A DNA stretch of 64,000 nt from assembly GCF_004664715.2 (NCBI RefSeq), contig NC_051068.1, positions 132,514,716-132,578,715 on the forward strand, given 5' to 3'. Below, in pieces: positions 1 to 10,410 of this stretch (position 1 is its first letter; each line of letters begins with the position of its first letter). The notes beneath the pieces were generated by a model, which saw only the letters and a list, made by a program, of their open reading frames with translations, did not search any database and was not told where the DNA came from. Origin of the DNA: Peromyscus leucopus (lineage: Eukaryota; Chordata; Mammalia; Rodentia; Cricetidae). Position numbers and translations under genes: made by a program.

Positions 1-1405
1 AGATGTGAGCCCAGCTGGGAAGGGCAGAGAGCTGGAGCTGTCCTGGGAACGTAGGGGCAGCTGATGAGCACGAGCTTTGTCAGACGTTACACAGAGCTTG
101 CTGGGTCACTAGCCTCTCCCCTTCACAGACGCATTCCCCTCCTGAACCTTGGGAATGAGAGCACATATGCACCACACACAAATAGCCAGTGTTGAAATAA
201 CACTCAAGTGGAAATCTGAAGGACTGGATTCCAGATCCCATTACTTCTCAGTGGCTGTAGGATGTAGACACAGTATCCACAATGTGCTAAGTATCCAGCT
301 GCTGATCCGTTAAAGGAAAAGGCTGAAGCGGACTGGGTCGTTACATACACCAGAGGAACTGCTCTATCACTGTTGTTGTACACAGCAGACACTGTCATTC
401 TCTGCTTCTCTCCTCAACTGGTGGCCTGTGCCTCCCTCACAGACTTCAGGTCTATGGGATTGGCCGATACAACCTGGCGCCCTTGATGATACAATTTTAT
501 ACGGCATTTTTACGCTTTACAGAAAATACGTTGTCCGTATCTTCTATAGATCTGTCAATCACAGTGTTGATGAGGAGGAAAGTCGATGATTCCATAAGAA
601 GCAGAGAGAGCTTGTGGTGGCTGTGGTGAACCCCAGACTTATGTGGCACACTTTCAACGCCACTGCCGTGATGCTGCCCTACAGTTCTTAGTAAACTTGG
701 TCAAGGATGGTTCAACTGGACATTGAATAATAGCCGGGGAGACATGAAGGAAAAAATTCTGGAGGGAAAAAAAAAGCCAACATCTTTTATGAGCTAGAAA
801 TGTGTGTTTCGTGCCAGGATTAATTCCTAGGCATGAAAAAGTTGCTAGGAAGTTGCTGCGGTTAGTCTAGGTGAGTGTGGACAGGAAGTGGTTTTCATGT
901 ACCAACAAGGAAGGACTTTGAAGTACATGAAACTTGACTCGGTTCAATTTTGCTCCAGAAAACATGGCTGTGAGCTTAGCAGGATGGGGATGGGGGGAAT
1001 CTTCCCCGGGTTGATCTAGTCTGGATGCTTCGAGTACTGTCCATACTTCCTTTGCACTGGTCCTGCTTTCTTGTAGCGGCTGCTGGTCTTCTGACCTGGA
1101 CCTGGCTGCTGGGTGCTTGAGACTACGTGAAGGCCGCACAGGAAGATGACGCATTTTTAATGAGGGCCTTAGAAAGCTAAGTCACGCCTGAGGAATCCGG
1201 CCTTCGAAACTGTGAACAGGAATTCTCAGAAAGACCTGACCCACACTTTTCAGAGCTTCACGGTTCAGTAATGCATCCTTCTTCCCCACACTTCTGACAG
1301 ACAGCCTCCTCTGTGTTTATCAATTCACTTAGGCGTGTTAAACCTTTTGATGTTGGGATGTAAAGTTGTCATCTACAAAGTTCACACACAAGAGAAGCAC
1401 AGTTG

Positions 1406-1408
<3 letters not shown>
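1..1408. other. Mostly unique sequence, no gene seen
   Basis: About 1.4 kb in which I recognise no young transposon and no coding exon. The one probable repeat is a MIR-like stretch near 205-335. Short frames on the minus strand (95 codons at 867-1154) have no family resemblance that I recognise. Confidence 0.5.
205..335 (+). repeat. Possible MIR SINE fragment
   Basis: The order of a diagonal 'ctgtaggatgtagac' and a later 'ctgatccgttaaaggaaaa' parallels the MIR core ('ctgtgtgaccttgggcaag', then 'ctcatctgtaaaatgg'). Identity is low, as expected for an ancient mammalian SINE. A chance resemblance cannot be excluded without an alignment. Confidence 0.35.

Positions 1409-1446
<38 letters not shown>
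1409..1446. repeat. (AC)n microsatellite
   Basis: Nineteen uninterrupted AC units. No SINE body is recognisable beside it, so it may be a free-standing microsatellite. Confidence 0.95.
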
Positions 1447-1449
<3 letters not shown>

Positions 1450-1729
1450 AAGTAATGTCTCATAATTTTAAAAGTAAGTTTATAATTTTGTGTTGAGTCA
1501 TATTCCTAGCTAGCCTGGAGCACATGCAGCCTGCAGGCTATGGTTTAGGGCTAGGCATTCAAAGGTGTTTATTAAAGGACCGAATCCATTCCTATGTTCA
1601 AGATTGTGTTCACCTAGATAAGAAAAAGTTTACTGAGTGCCTGGAGTTATTCCCTGGGTTGGGAGGAAGGCAGAGCTCCTGTTGAGGATCAGAAGAAAAG
1701 GACAAAGGAATGTGAGCCCTGCTGCATGT

Positions 1730-1895
1730 ATCACTTCACTGTTTATCAAGTATCTTCGTGCTCACTGTTTGGACTGCCAATCTGCCTATGAAGTAAGTAT
1801 CTCTATCTTGGGTGTATCTGATGAAGAATAGAGTTCACAGAAATTTGTCAGCCCCAATCCAGCAGGTGGTAGAGCCAGACCTTTACAAAAATATT
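1730..1895 (-). repeat. MIR SINE fragment
   Basis: Reads as the complement of MIR. 'cctatgaagtaagtatc' is followed by 'gatgaagaatagagttcaca' and 'ggtggtagagccagacc', matching the order of the 'tatgaggtaggta...gaggaaactgaggc...ggcagagcc' landmarks. Ancient and diverged. Confidence 0.5.
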
Positions 1896-2018
1896 TGACT
1901 GGCACAGCAGGCAGTTGGCCACACTCTTCCCTTCCGGATGGACACAGCTGGACAGAACAAGAATCTGATCAAAAGTCCCTCTTGGGGTGAGAATTTTTGT
2001 GAGTGGTTGCAAGCCTGT

Positions 2019-2207
2019 CTTCCTCTCCTCCTCCTCCTCTGCCTCTCTGCTTTCTTCTACTTCTTCTCCTTCTTCTTCTTTCTCTCTTCTCCTCCTTTTT
2101 CTTCTTCCCTCCTCTTTCTCTTACCCTTCTTCCTCTTCTCTTTTCTTCTAATTCTGTCTCCCTTTTCTTTTTCTTCGTCTCCTCTTTTTCCTCCTTCTTC
2201 TTTTCAA
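2019..2207. repeat. Polypyrimidine (TCC/TTC)n tract
   Basis: Nearly 190 bp of almost pure C/T on the plus strand, a degenerate mix of TCC and TTC units. It produces long artefactual frames on both strands (Leu/Ser-rich on plus, Lys/Glu/Arg-rich on minus), which should not be read as proteins. Homopurine-homopyrimidine DNA of this length can form triplex (H-DNA) structure. Confidence 0.9.
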
Positions 2208-2209
2208 TC

Positions 2210-2790
2210 TGCATGGGTTTTAGATTTCTACTCCATGAGCCATAAAGACGCAGCATGAATTTATTGTGATTCTTAACCACAGGACATAGAACACGAACGA
2301 CGAAGAGAAATTCGAGTTTAATCAGATTTCCCCAACCTCTGAGGTTTGGTGCCTCCCAGAATACCCTCAGCAGGATTCCCCCTGGATTAGTGACCTCATT
2401 CCAGAATTTCCCCAATTACACTAGAAGCATAAACCAAATCCGCTTCTAGACAAGTTTAGGCTTAGAGATTCTTACTAATATACTCCACTTTCTCAGACCC
2501 TAGAAACCTAGTTCCTTAACTCCTAAACTAGCACTTGGAGACATATTGAAATTCTTGTTGAGCAACTGAGAACCCCAAATAATCCCCCTCCGAGCATCAT
2601 GACCCAGCCTTGTGTGAGTTCTGAGATCTCTGAAGGAGTTTACATTCCAGTTCCGAGAAAATGCCCGTCCATGTGGACTTTTTACAGAAGAATGAACGTC
2701 CAGCCCATTGCTCCTGGCCTGCCCGCCACTCGAGGGTGAGCGGGGACTGGATTTCACTAAAGATACATATATTTCAAATGAGTGTTTAAA
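2210..2790. other. Unique sequence, nothing recognised
   Basis: No transposon signature or convincing exon is visible. It separates the pyrimidine tract from a C-rich tract. Confidence 0.4.
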
Positions 2791-2834
2791 TAATAACACA
2801 CACACCCCACCCCTCCACCCCCCCCCCCCCCCCG
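2791..2834. repeat. ACAC/C-rich tract ending in C16
   Basis: A short AC run passes into CCACCCC and then 16 consecutive C at 2818-2833. The exact C count is likely to be unreliable in any assembly. Confidence 0.9.
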
Positions 2835-2835
2835 G

Positions 2836-2930
2836 CAAAGTCTCCCTAGGGAGCCCAGGCTAGCTTCAACTGATCCTTCGCCTTAGCCTTCCAAGTCCAG
2901 GGATTGGAGTGCATGCTTTCCACACCCGCC
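2836..2930 (-). repeat. Old B1 SINE fragment
   Basis: Shows the complement of the B1 left half: 'gagcccaggctagcttcaac' stands for 'tagaccaggctggcctcaa', followed by 'ccttagccttccaagtcc' and 'ggattggagtgcatg'. Diverged and truncated. The C16 run adjoins its 3' side in the element orientation. Confidence 0.6.
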
Positions 2931-2967
2931 TTCAAACTTTCATACTTTATTCATGAGTTTATGTTGG

Positions 2968-3063
2968 AAAGTCACTTTGCTTACTCCATGAAAATAATTG
3001 GAGACTGTTTCTAGCAAAGTCACTTTGCTTACTCCATGAAAATAATTTGAGACTGTTTCTAGC
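2968..3063. repeat. 48-bp tandem duplication
   Basis: Two adjacent 48-bp copies (2968-3015 and 3016-3063) each start 'aaagtcactttgcttactcc' and end 'gactgtttctagc'. They differ at one base (G3000 versus T3048). The near-identity implies a recent local duplication, or possibly a collapse or expansion in assembly. Confidence 0.95.
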
Positions 3064-3389
3064 TCGCTTCTTTTGCTAGGCTCTCAGGCAAAACCCATAC
3101 CTGTTCTAGTAAATACATCGATGATTGCCCTTTCCCAGGAAACATGGTTTTCTTTAAGCTTGATGAAGTCATATGTGGGTTCTGAATTCAAACATGCCGC
3201 TGATCCCAGCCTCTGGACCCAAAGCCCTGATGACAGGACAGCTGTAAATGATGGCAGGCACACAGTTTTCAGTGTCCCGGACTTCCTCCAACTTAAAAAG
3301 CATAAAACTAATGACGTAGGAAGGTCAGTCTCACAAGGTGGTTCTGGATAAGAAAGATTTCAGAGGGAGAAGCAGCATCCTTGACCTAG
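3064..3389. other. Unique sequence, nothing recognised
   Basis: An open frame of 92 codons (3073-3351, plus) lies here without recognisable domains, splice signals or repeat similarity. Confidence 0.4.
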
Positions 3390-4045
3390 AAGCAATACCA
3401 GTATTTATTGAACTCCCAGGGGTCCCGGGGATATTACCACGTCTGGCATGGGATATCCGAGGGGAAAAAAATCTGTATACACTATGTTCTTGTCTGTAAA
3501 CTTTATTCCTCTAAGATAAAATTCTATCAATACAGCAATAGCTCTGTCAGGCATTCAGGACAAGAATAAATATAGCTCTATATCCGTCTACTTTATTTCT
3601 CTGGTCTGAAATCCTGTCTGCATAGCTTCAGTTCCGTCCAGTTCCCTGGCCCACAGTCCTGCTAACGACTAAAGTTCTATACTTCCAGCCTCATCTTCGT
3701 CCTCCGTTTCCTCATTCTCCATTTCCACTACTCTCTACTCCTGGCTCTCAGAAAACTCTAGCCAAGATCTGCTTACCCTCTACAGAACCTCTGTCTTCCC
3801 CTCGTTTCTCTCGCCATGCCGCCATGCCGTTCTGTCCTCTTTCTACAGAAAATCGCTGTCCTCTTCTCCCTGGCCACAAGGTTCTCTGCCTCCTTAGGAA
3901 TGTTCCTCCACCCTACCTTCCACCTTGATATGTAAAAACCTCTTTTGTTCTCAGTCAGTTGCTCAGGAGAGCCACTAGGCTTTGAGGTGAGGAGATGGTC
4001 TGAGCTTCATTTGCAGGCCCTTAAGGTAAGGGGGGGGGGCGGTTA
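3390..4045 (-). repeat. Possible LTR-like region with internal diverged repeats
   Basis: Contains 'tttattgaactcccagg', which on the minus strand gives an AATAAA-type signal, and a long C/T-rich body as seen in rodent LTRs read backwards. Two stretches starting 'aaactttattcctctaag' (about 3499) and 'ctactttatttctctggt' (about 3588) align loosely with a period of about 90 bp. Family not identified, and no target duplication found. G10 at 4030-4039. Confidence 0.3.
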
Positions 4046-4655
4046 ATAAGTAACCTTGAAGTTCAGCAGGTTTGGAAATATTTGAGCATGCAAGGATTTC
4101 AATAGTAGAAGACAGCTGAAATATTAAAGGCTGGATGGCACCAAATATTCATAATAAATGGCTTGCCTTTAATACACAGCTGAATCTCTATAATATATTC
4201 TTGATGGCCCACAACAGGTATTTAGGAAACAAAGCACATAAACATGAACTATTGGAGAATGACAGACAAATGTCACATATGGAAGGTGTCAGCAGAGGTG
4301 ACGTGTCTGTGGAAGGGATCCAGCATGTGGGGGTTTCTCCCGACACTGACCCTTGCTCCTTGCTGAGGAAGTCTGCTCGACCCAGGAAGAAGGAAGTACC
4401 ATTCATCTTTCTCATTTTCTATCAAAATGTTGTCACCAACTTTCAGCAAGAAAGAATATAAAAAAAATTAGAAAAGTAAAGGAGAGATATCTATATGGCT
4501 AAGAAATAGAGGGAAATGTGATCTATGATTGTAAGATGTAAAATACCAGGACTAAAAAAGATTGAGAATCAGTGGCATATTTCATACAAAGAATATCTAA
4601 ATTACCAAAACAGGAAAGATATTCAACTTCCAGTCACCAGAGAACTTACTGTCAA
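4046..4655. other. AT-rich unique sequence
   Basis: No recognised repeat or gene. A 108-codon plus frame (4135-4461) and an antisense 75-codon frame overlap each other, typical of non-coding DNA. Confidence 0.4.
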
Positions 4656-4955
4656 GTGATGTTCATATCTCCCTGAATTTACACATTGAAATCCTATTCC
4701 CCTGCTCCGGAAGTGATAGGATCAGGACGAGCCCTTTGGGAAGCTGGCAGGTTGTGGGGTCAGACCCTTGAGTAACCTCTGTGCCCCTGTGAAAACAGAG
4801 GAAGATGTCCTTGAATCAGAAAGCTGGCCTCAGCCGACACTCACTCTGCTTGATGTCCGTCTCCTAATGGCTAGACCCATGAGACAAATTGCTCTTGTTT
4901 ATAAACATCTGATGTATCGCTATGGCAGCCCAGAAAGACTGAGACAGGACAGCAC
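4656..4955 (+). repeat. MLT1/MST-like MaLR LTR
   Basis: Landmarks of ancient mammalian MaLR LTRs occur in order: 'acacattgaaatcctattcc', 'agtgataggatcaggac', 'tttgggaagctggc', 'gtgaaaacagaggaagatg', 'atgagacaaattgctcttg' and 'gctatggcagcccagaaaga'. The 76-codon frame over it is therefore not a gene. Confidence 0.75.
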
Positions 4956-5029
4956 ATTAAAAATATCCCAGTGTTCTAAACCACCACCCACTCACTGAGT
5001 GACAAGCAAACAGATAATACCCAGATAAG

Positions 5030-5424
5030 GCTATGAAGCAACTGAAATTCTCTAACACTTCTCATGGGAGTGTAAATGGGTTTCACTAGTGGGAAGTTCA
5101 ATATTAACCCGGCAATCCAAGATAGAAATGTGCCTATATGAATGCATATGCAGAAATGTATGTAGGAACACTATTTAAAAGCCCTAACCTAGAACCAGCT
5201 CAAATGTCTGTCAATGGCAGAATGCACAAAGGAACTGTGATATGTTTATGAGGGAATCTTCTACAGCTGTGATCACAGAAGAATTCTATGTGAAGCACCA
5301 TGATTGGACCTCACACACAAAATGTTTAGTAGAGAAAGCAAATACAAGAGTATATACTCTATGATCTCATTTCTACAAAGCTCAAGAACAGACAAGACTC
5401 ATCAGACCAAAGTCAATATTGAGC
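5030..5424 (+). repeat. Old L1 (L1M-type) fragment, left part
   Basis: Matches the L1 ORF2 3' region and tail in order: 'aacacttctcatgggagtgt', 'agctcaaatgtctgtcaatg', 'gaatgcacaaaggaactgtg', and 'ctatgatctcatttctac' near the end. It is interrupted by a B1-like copy and continues beyond it. Confidence 0.7.
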
Positions 5425-5525
5425 CAAGAAAGGTGGCACACACTTGCAGCCCCTGGATTTGTAATACTGTGGCAGGCAACACAAGTTCAAAGCTAGCCTG
5501 GGCTACACGGTAAGACTTTGCCTCA
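5425..5525 (+). repeat. Diverged B1 SINE
   Basis: 'aaaggtggcacacacttgca', 'aagttcaaagctagcctggg' and 'ctacacggtaagactttgc' follow B1 order. It sits inside the L1M remnant, so it inserted later. Confidence 0.6.
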
Positions 5526-5745
5526 AAGTAGAGAACTGAATGAAAGTCAAGATAGTAGTTATACATGTAGGGGATGAGACTAGAAGTGGTCCCAAGAGGG
5601 CCTCTAGGATTCTACTGAGTCTGGGTCATGATCTGGGCATACACATGTGAGTCTCTTTTATTGGTGAAAATTTAGTTAGAATTTTCACACACTTTTGATC
5701 TGAGGAATTGGAGGATGAATATTTTCATAAAATTATAAAAGATTA
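5526..5745 (+). repeat. Old L1 (L1M-type) fragment, right part
   Basis: Continuation of the 5030 element after the B1, including 'tattggtgaaaatttagtta' and an AT-rich end. The 3' limit is approximate. Confidence 0.4.
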
Positions 5746-6525
5746 AAAGTAAATGAATGTCCAAAAGGATAAGGTTGTTTTTTACTTCAAGTCATATGCT
5801 TTTCACCTTGCACTGATGCCCTGTAGACAGGGTTTATCCAAGCGTCACCTCAATCTTGTTGCATCCTAGACTCTTACACTTCTGACGTGTTCTTGAGTCC
5901 TACTCCAGATCCATTGAAACAGGAACTCTGTGTGTAATTTTGGACTTGGCATTTCTAACAAGACATTCAGCTATAAAAATAATACTCTTATGAATCAATG
6001 CTTGCCACACCAACTCCAGTGTCGTCTGTGTGACATGAACAATTATGTCAATAATAGCAGACGGGAGATACGTGTCCCACGGGACTAAGCTCCCTGGAGG
6101 TCCCTGACAGAGTGCCCGTGTTATGCCTCCTTCTCGAAGGAGACGTGCTTCACAGATCATGAGCTCTCTGGGCTATGGGTTCTGTATAACTGCTTTTCTG
6201 ATAATGTTCTAATTAATCTATAAAACACAGCCAAAATTAATGAATGCTTGGGTTGTGAACTGTGGAGGAAAGGGGAAGCTGGACATGGATCTTAATCAGA
6301 TATAGCAGAATGAGCTATTCCTTAAAGACCCCAAGCCGCTAGATAATAGAAAGTATAATAGTTCAGGCACTTCTAGGGAATGAATACTCACCCACTAGGA
6401 ATCCTTTAGGAATCCCAACTAAAGTGATTTATGGCAAAAAAAATGTTATCTCATAGGAGGCAGATGGTGGGCCCCTCTGTTGAGGAAGTTCAGCATGGAA
6501 AACTTAAGGACTACAGCAGAACCCT
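5746..6525. other. Unique sequence, nothing recognised
   Basis: No repeat family or exon recognised. An 86-codon minus frame (5900-6160) has no recognisable motif. Confidence 0.4.
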
Positions 6526-6557
6526 TTCCCCTTACAGGCATAAAAGTACAAGAGTCC
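6526..6557. repeat. Direct repeat, left copy (32 bp)
   Basis: Starts 'ttccccttacaggcataaaa'. The same 32 bp recur at 7091-7122 with two mismatches, immediately after the LTR. The pair brackets the LTR and an LTR-head fragment, but it is too long and too distant from the LTR on the left to be an ordinary retroviral target duplication. Confidence 0.9.
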
Positions 6558-6568
6558 ATATTCTTGGA

Positions 6569-6702
6569 TGCTGTGGGATGATCTGTATGTCCTGTGGGAA
6601 CCCGTTCTTGGGTTCCTCATGGCTTTACCAGCAGGTCCGCATAGAGGATGATTAGGACCACGGGCCTGAGTGCAGGTGTCTGAGATGGTCTGCACTTGGC
6701 TG
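6569..6702 (+). repeat. Partial LTR head plus spacer
   Basis: Begins 'tgctgtgggatgatctgtat', almost identical to the start of the full LTR at 6703, then diverges after about 25 bp. 'tgagatggtctgcacttggc' at 6681 echoes the same motif again. This looks like a remnant of a second LTR copy or a local rearrangement. Confidence 0.55.
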
Positions 6703-7088
6703 TGCTGTGGGATGGTCTGTATGTCAAGTTGCTGTGATTGGTCAATAAATAAAACCTGATTGGCTGTGGCTAGGCAGGAAGTATAGGCGGGACTAACAGA
6801 GAGGAGAAATAAAAGAACAGGAAGGCAGAAGGACTCACTACCAGCCGCCACCCTGACAAGCAGCATGAAAAGATGCCGGTAAGCCAAGAGCCGCGTGGCA
6901 GGGTATAGATTTGTGGAAATGGATTGATTTAAGCTATAAGAACAGTTAGCAAGAATCCTGCCACGGCCATACAGTTTGTAAGCAATATAAGTCTCTGTGT
7001 TTACTTGGTTGGGTCTGAGCGGCTGTGGGACTGGCGGGTGACAGAGATTTGTCCTGACTGTGGGCAAGGCAGGAAAACTCTAGCTACA
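6703..7088 (+). mobile_element. Solo LTR, mys/MYSERV-like (ERVK type)
   Basis: A 386-bp TG...CA unit, closely related to the LTR at 52593-52984. Shared landmarks are 'tgctgtgggatggtctgtat', 'gattggtcaataaataaaa' (contains the AATAAA signal), 'aacagttagcaagaatcctg', 'gtctctgtgtttacttgg' and 'ggaaaactctagctaca'. No internal viral sequence follows. The flanking six bases (TGGCTG, CCTTCC) do not match, so the flank has been rearranged. The long minus-strand frame here is an artefact of the LTR. Confidence 0.8.
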
Positions 7089-7090
7089 CC

Positions 7091-7122
7091 TTCCCCTTAC
7101 AGGAGTAAAAGTACAAGAGTCC
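7091..7122. repeat. Direct repeat, right copy (32 bp)
   Basis: Second copy of the 6526-6557 sequence (CA at the middle changed to AG). The upstream copy is followed by unrelated sequence, so the duplication ends at about the shared 'gagtcc'. Confidence 0.9.
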
Positions 7123-7329
7123 TTTTCCAGCAGGTAAAAAGGTTTTATATTAAAAGAGATATGTGATTAAAAAAAAAAAACTGAAGAAAGACTTAGGGAG
7201 GATCTGCAACATCCAAATTGGCTAAGTGGGCGAGAACCAAAAAAGTAAAAATACATAATAAACTAGAGAGCGGCTGAGATAAAGATGAAGGACACAGCCA
7301 CAACCGCAAGAAGCCTTCACAAGTCTAGG
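7123..7329. other. A-rich unique sequence
   Basis: Contains an A12 run near 7169. Nothing else recognised. Confidence 0.4.
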
Positions 7330-7645
7330 AACTATACTAAGTTTAAAAAACACAGACTGCTCTTTGGGTCATAAAGTTCTTGTGAGTGAAGGGATATGTC
7401 TAGCACTGATTAATAATTATATGCTTACTGTTTTTTAAAGATGATGTAATAGAATTATTGCCAAGCTCTTGTTGCTCCTTGTATGACTTGTTAGTTTTCT
7501 GTATATAAACTACTAATTTGCAGAAGTAAAGTTGCAGCAGATTCAAACCACTTCTGAGTGTGTTGTCTGTCTGTCAGTCGCCGAATCCTTGCCTTCCTGA
7601 CTACCCAAGCTCTGGTCCCCCTACGGTCGTGGTACCCCCTATGGG
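7330..7645 (+). repeat. Possible ERV LTR (U3-R-U5-like)
   Basis: 'gtatataaactac' (TATA-like, about 7501) is followed by 'gcagaagtaaagttgcagca' (a degraded AATAAAG-type signal) and 'gtctgtctgtcagtcgcc'. This arrangement is typical of short rodent ERV LTR ends. No terminal TG/CA pair or target duplication found, so both limits are guesses. Confidence 0.35.
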
Positions 7646-7705
7646 CCAGTCCGTGGCAGATGCTATCTTTTACGTGCACATTCCAGCTGCTTTACATAAA
7701 CTCAT

Positions 7706-8113
7706 TGTACTGGCTGGTTTTGTGTGTCAACTTGACACAAACTAGAGTTATCAGAGAAGGAACCTCTGCTCAGGAAATGCCTCCATGAGACCCAGCTATA
7801 AGGCATTTTCTTAATTAGTGATCAATGGGGGAGGGCCCAGCCCATGGTGGGCGATGCCATGCCTGGGCTGCTGGTCCTGAGTTCTATAAAAAGGGAAGCT
7901 GAGCAAGCCATGGGAAACAAGCCAGTAAGCAGCTCCCCTCCTGGCCTCTTCATCAGCTCCTGCCTCCAGGATCCTGCCCTGTTTGAGTTCCTGTCCTGAC
8001 TTCCTTCAGTGATGAACAGGAATGCCGAAGTATAAGCCTAATAAACCCTTCCCTCCCCAACTTGCTTTTGGTCATGGTATTTCATCGCAGGAGTAGAAAC
8101 CCTAACTAAGACA
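7706..8113 (+). mobile_element. Rodent MaLR-type LTR
   Basis: Highly typical rodent repeat: 'tgtcaacttgacacaaac', 'ggaaatgcctccatgagac', 'cattttcttaattagtgatc', 'gggggagggcccagcccatg', 'aagcctaataaacccttc' (polyadenylation signal) and 'gaaaccctaactaagaca'. Subfamily not assigned. Related copies lie at 31525-32375 and 43561-43955 (plus) and 57338-58030 (minus). Confidence 0.85.
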
Positions 8114-8129
8114 CCCACAACCCTTCAGT

Positions 8130-8262
8130 AATACTCTAACTAGTACTGCCCTTATCTCCATTATATAGATGAATAAACTAAGGTGTTGGGTGATTCACAA
8201 ACTTCCCCAAGGCCACACAAATGGCAAATGTCCAGACAAGAGTCACATGCAGGCAATCTAGC
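8130..8262 (-). repeat. MIR SINE
   Basis: Complement of MIR: 'ttatctccattatatagatg', 'aataaactaaggtgttggg', 'cttccccaaggccacacaa', 'agacaagagtcaca'. Good landmark order, moderate divergence. Confidence 0.75.
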
Positions 8263-9289
8263 TTCTGGCTACAACATCTTAACTACTGTGCATTCCTCTT
8301 CTCGTCAACAATTCTTCTCATAGTCAAGTTAGATAGTGCTGTTTTATTTAAAATACTGCTTACACTTGTAAACATGAAATCTCTATTTCTATCTCTGATG
8401 TAGAAATTAAAAAAAAAATTTTAGGATAATGTCCCACACCAGTTGTGAAATTGAGAGACTGGAAACTGGAGCATTGAAAGTACACACCCTTTGGAAAGAC
8501 ACCACACACTCCCTCCCTGTCCTTCGGTTTATCACCATGATGCAATCCACCCAGAGAGGAGCTGCAGCAGAGGACACCACCTGGCTGGACTCTGCCTCAA
8601 AGGCTGACCCACCCTTCCTCTGTGAGGCTGCTTCTTCCCTGGGATGAGGAACGGGCTTGGTGGTGCCGAGTGACAAAACTTGATGCTGCATGATTAGAAG
8701 CGTCAGCTGGCTTCTTTTTGCCTCCTCACGGCCTCATTTCACCCTGAGCTTGAATCTCACTTCTTCAGTCTGACCCTTGCCATGGCCACAAGGGCAACAG
8801 GCAGTTCCATATCACATGGTCCCTTCTAAAGTGACCTCTCTGGGGACAGTAGCACCCAGGCAGAAGGTTAGTGTGGGATGGTGGGTGAAGAGACATGGGT
8901 TCTGGCCCGCATCTGCCCCTGGGAGTGGGCACATTGATCATCACAAAGCCATGGAGGGAACTGAGCCTCACATTCTTCATGGCAGCATAGAGATGGTGGT
9001 GTCCGGACAAGGCCTCTGCAGGTGGTTCAGCTGATGGATCGAGACAGCAGTGGAACAACTTCCCAGTGTGTTAGTGTTGGTGCCATCATCCTGAATCACC
9101 CCTCTCCAAACTCTGGACTTCCTCCTCCAAAACGGCCGCTATCCACTCACTCAACAAATAGTCATTCAAAGACACTGTGACTTTCTTCATAGATAGAACA
9201 CATGAATTATAAAGTGATTAACAGTTATTTTCAGACTTAACAGTCTTGAAACAAAACCCTCCCTCTCCACCCTTCCTCTGATTGGCTTG
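8263..9289. other. Unique sequence, nothing recognised
   Basis: About 1 kb without a recognised repeat. Overlapping frames of 72-97 codons on both strands near 8407-9058 lack recognisable domains and shadow one another. Confidence 0.4.
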
Positions 9290-10020
9290 TTTCATGGAGA
9301 GCACAGTCATCTGGTTGCTTAAGCCCGAACCCAGGTGACATCTTTGACATCTCTATTCCTCGCCTCAGTCCACCATCTACGAGTTCAAAGGACACCTGAG
9401 CCCTTGTCTACTTGTGCCCTTCTATCATCTGCCCCACCCACACTCAACCACCCTCTAGGTCTTCCCCTTCCTCCTTTCAGGCCCTTCTCTGCTCAGCAGA
9501 CAGTACAAACATAGCAAAAATGCAACATTCCCCTGCTGGGAAATCTACAGTGGCTTTCCCGCTGCCTGAAAGCCAGAGCCAGCACACTTTCCACGCCAGA
9601 GCCAAGGCTCAACACGACCTTGCCAACCTTCTCCTCCCTGGCCTTCCCTTCAGCACTTTGCCCAGGGCAGCCTAGTTCCTTCACTCTGAGTGTCAGGTCA
9701 CTTCATCTCCTCCACTTTTGCAAGCTGGCCCCCAGCACGAGAGGCTCTTCTGCAAAGAGAGCATCTCAAAGCTCCTCTCCTTAAGCTGTTCTGTTCAGTG
9801 AAGGGCAGCCTCGTGGATCTACCACTTCACGAGACTCCTGGCCACTGCTTTGGTCTGCCTGGGCCTCCACTGTGTGACTATCTGAAGTTGTCTTTGTCGC
9901 TTGCTTATTTACAACACCAAATACTTGTCATTCCCCCTTGCAAGTTCCTCAAGGGGGAGGGTGCTTTTTGTCTTGTCCTCACTGGCTTTTAAATGCTGGA
10001 TCATTGTTGGCAGCTCAACT
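9290..10020 (+). repeat. L2 LINE fragment
   Basis: Follows the L2 3' region: 'cattcccctgctgggaaatc', 'acagtggctttcccgctg', 'aggctcaacacgaccttgcc', 'gactatctgaagttgtctt', then the 3' end landmark 'tgcaagttcctcaaggggga' and 'gggtgctttttgtcttgtcc'. Plus-strand frames of 87-100 codons across it are by-products. Confidence 0.7.
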
Positions 10021-10049
10021 CTTCCTTTTGAGTGTATATGTAATGTGCT

Positions 10050-10410
10050 GTGCTTTACATGTGTGTGCAGGGGGCATGCGTTGTGTGTGCACGTGTGTGA
10101 GAAGCAGAGGTCACGCTGGTTGTCATTCCTCGGGGAACTGTCTACTTTAATTATATTTGTTTGTTTATTTACTTACTTACTCACTTATTTATTTATCTAA
10201 TTACTTATCACTTATTTATTTATTTGAAATAGGGTCTCTGAGTTTAGAACTGGGCCAGCAATCACCAGGGACCACCGGTTTCTGCCTTCCAGTGCTGGGA
10301 TTACAAACAACATACCACCATGCCTGGATTTTTATGTGGGCTCTGGGATCGAACTCAGATCTTCATGCTGGGTGACAGGCTACCCACTGAGCTATCTCCC
10401 CAACCCAACC
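10050..10410 (-). repeat. B4-type SINE, minus, with TTTA/TTAC insert
   Basis: GT-rich head (10060-10135), then a (TTTA/TTAC)n stretch near 10155-10225, then the complement of a B1-like right half ('gggtctctgagtttagaact', 'ccagtgctgggattacaaac', 'accaccatgcctggat') and of a tRNA/ID-like left end ('ctgggatcgaactcagatc', 'ccactgagctatctcccca'). Confidence 0.75.

Noticed and set aside
1938..2415. Long frames on both strands (Leu/Ser-rich plus, Lys/Glu-rich minus)
   Set aside because: They follow directly from a C/T-rich low-complexity tract. Every frame of such DNA lacks stop codons.
4768..4998. 76-codon plus frame
   Set aside because: Falls inside an MLT1/MST-like LTR remnant.
6504..7067. 187-codon minus-strand frame
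   Set aside because: Lies antisense over a plus-strand LTR that recurs at 52593. It is a by-product of the LTR sequence.
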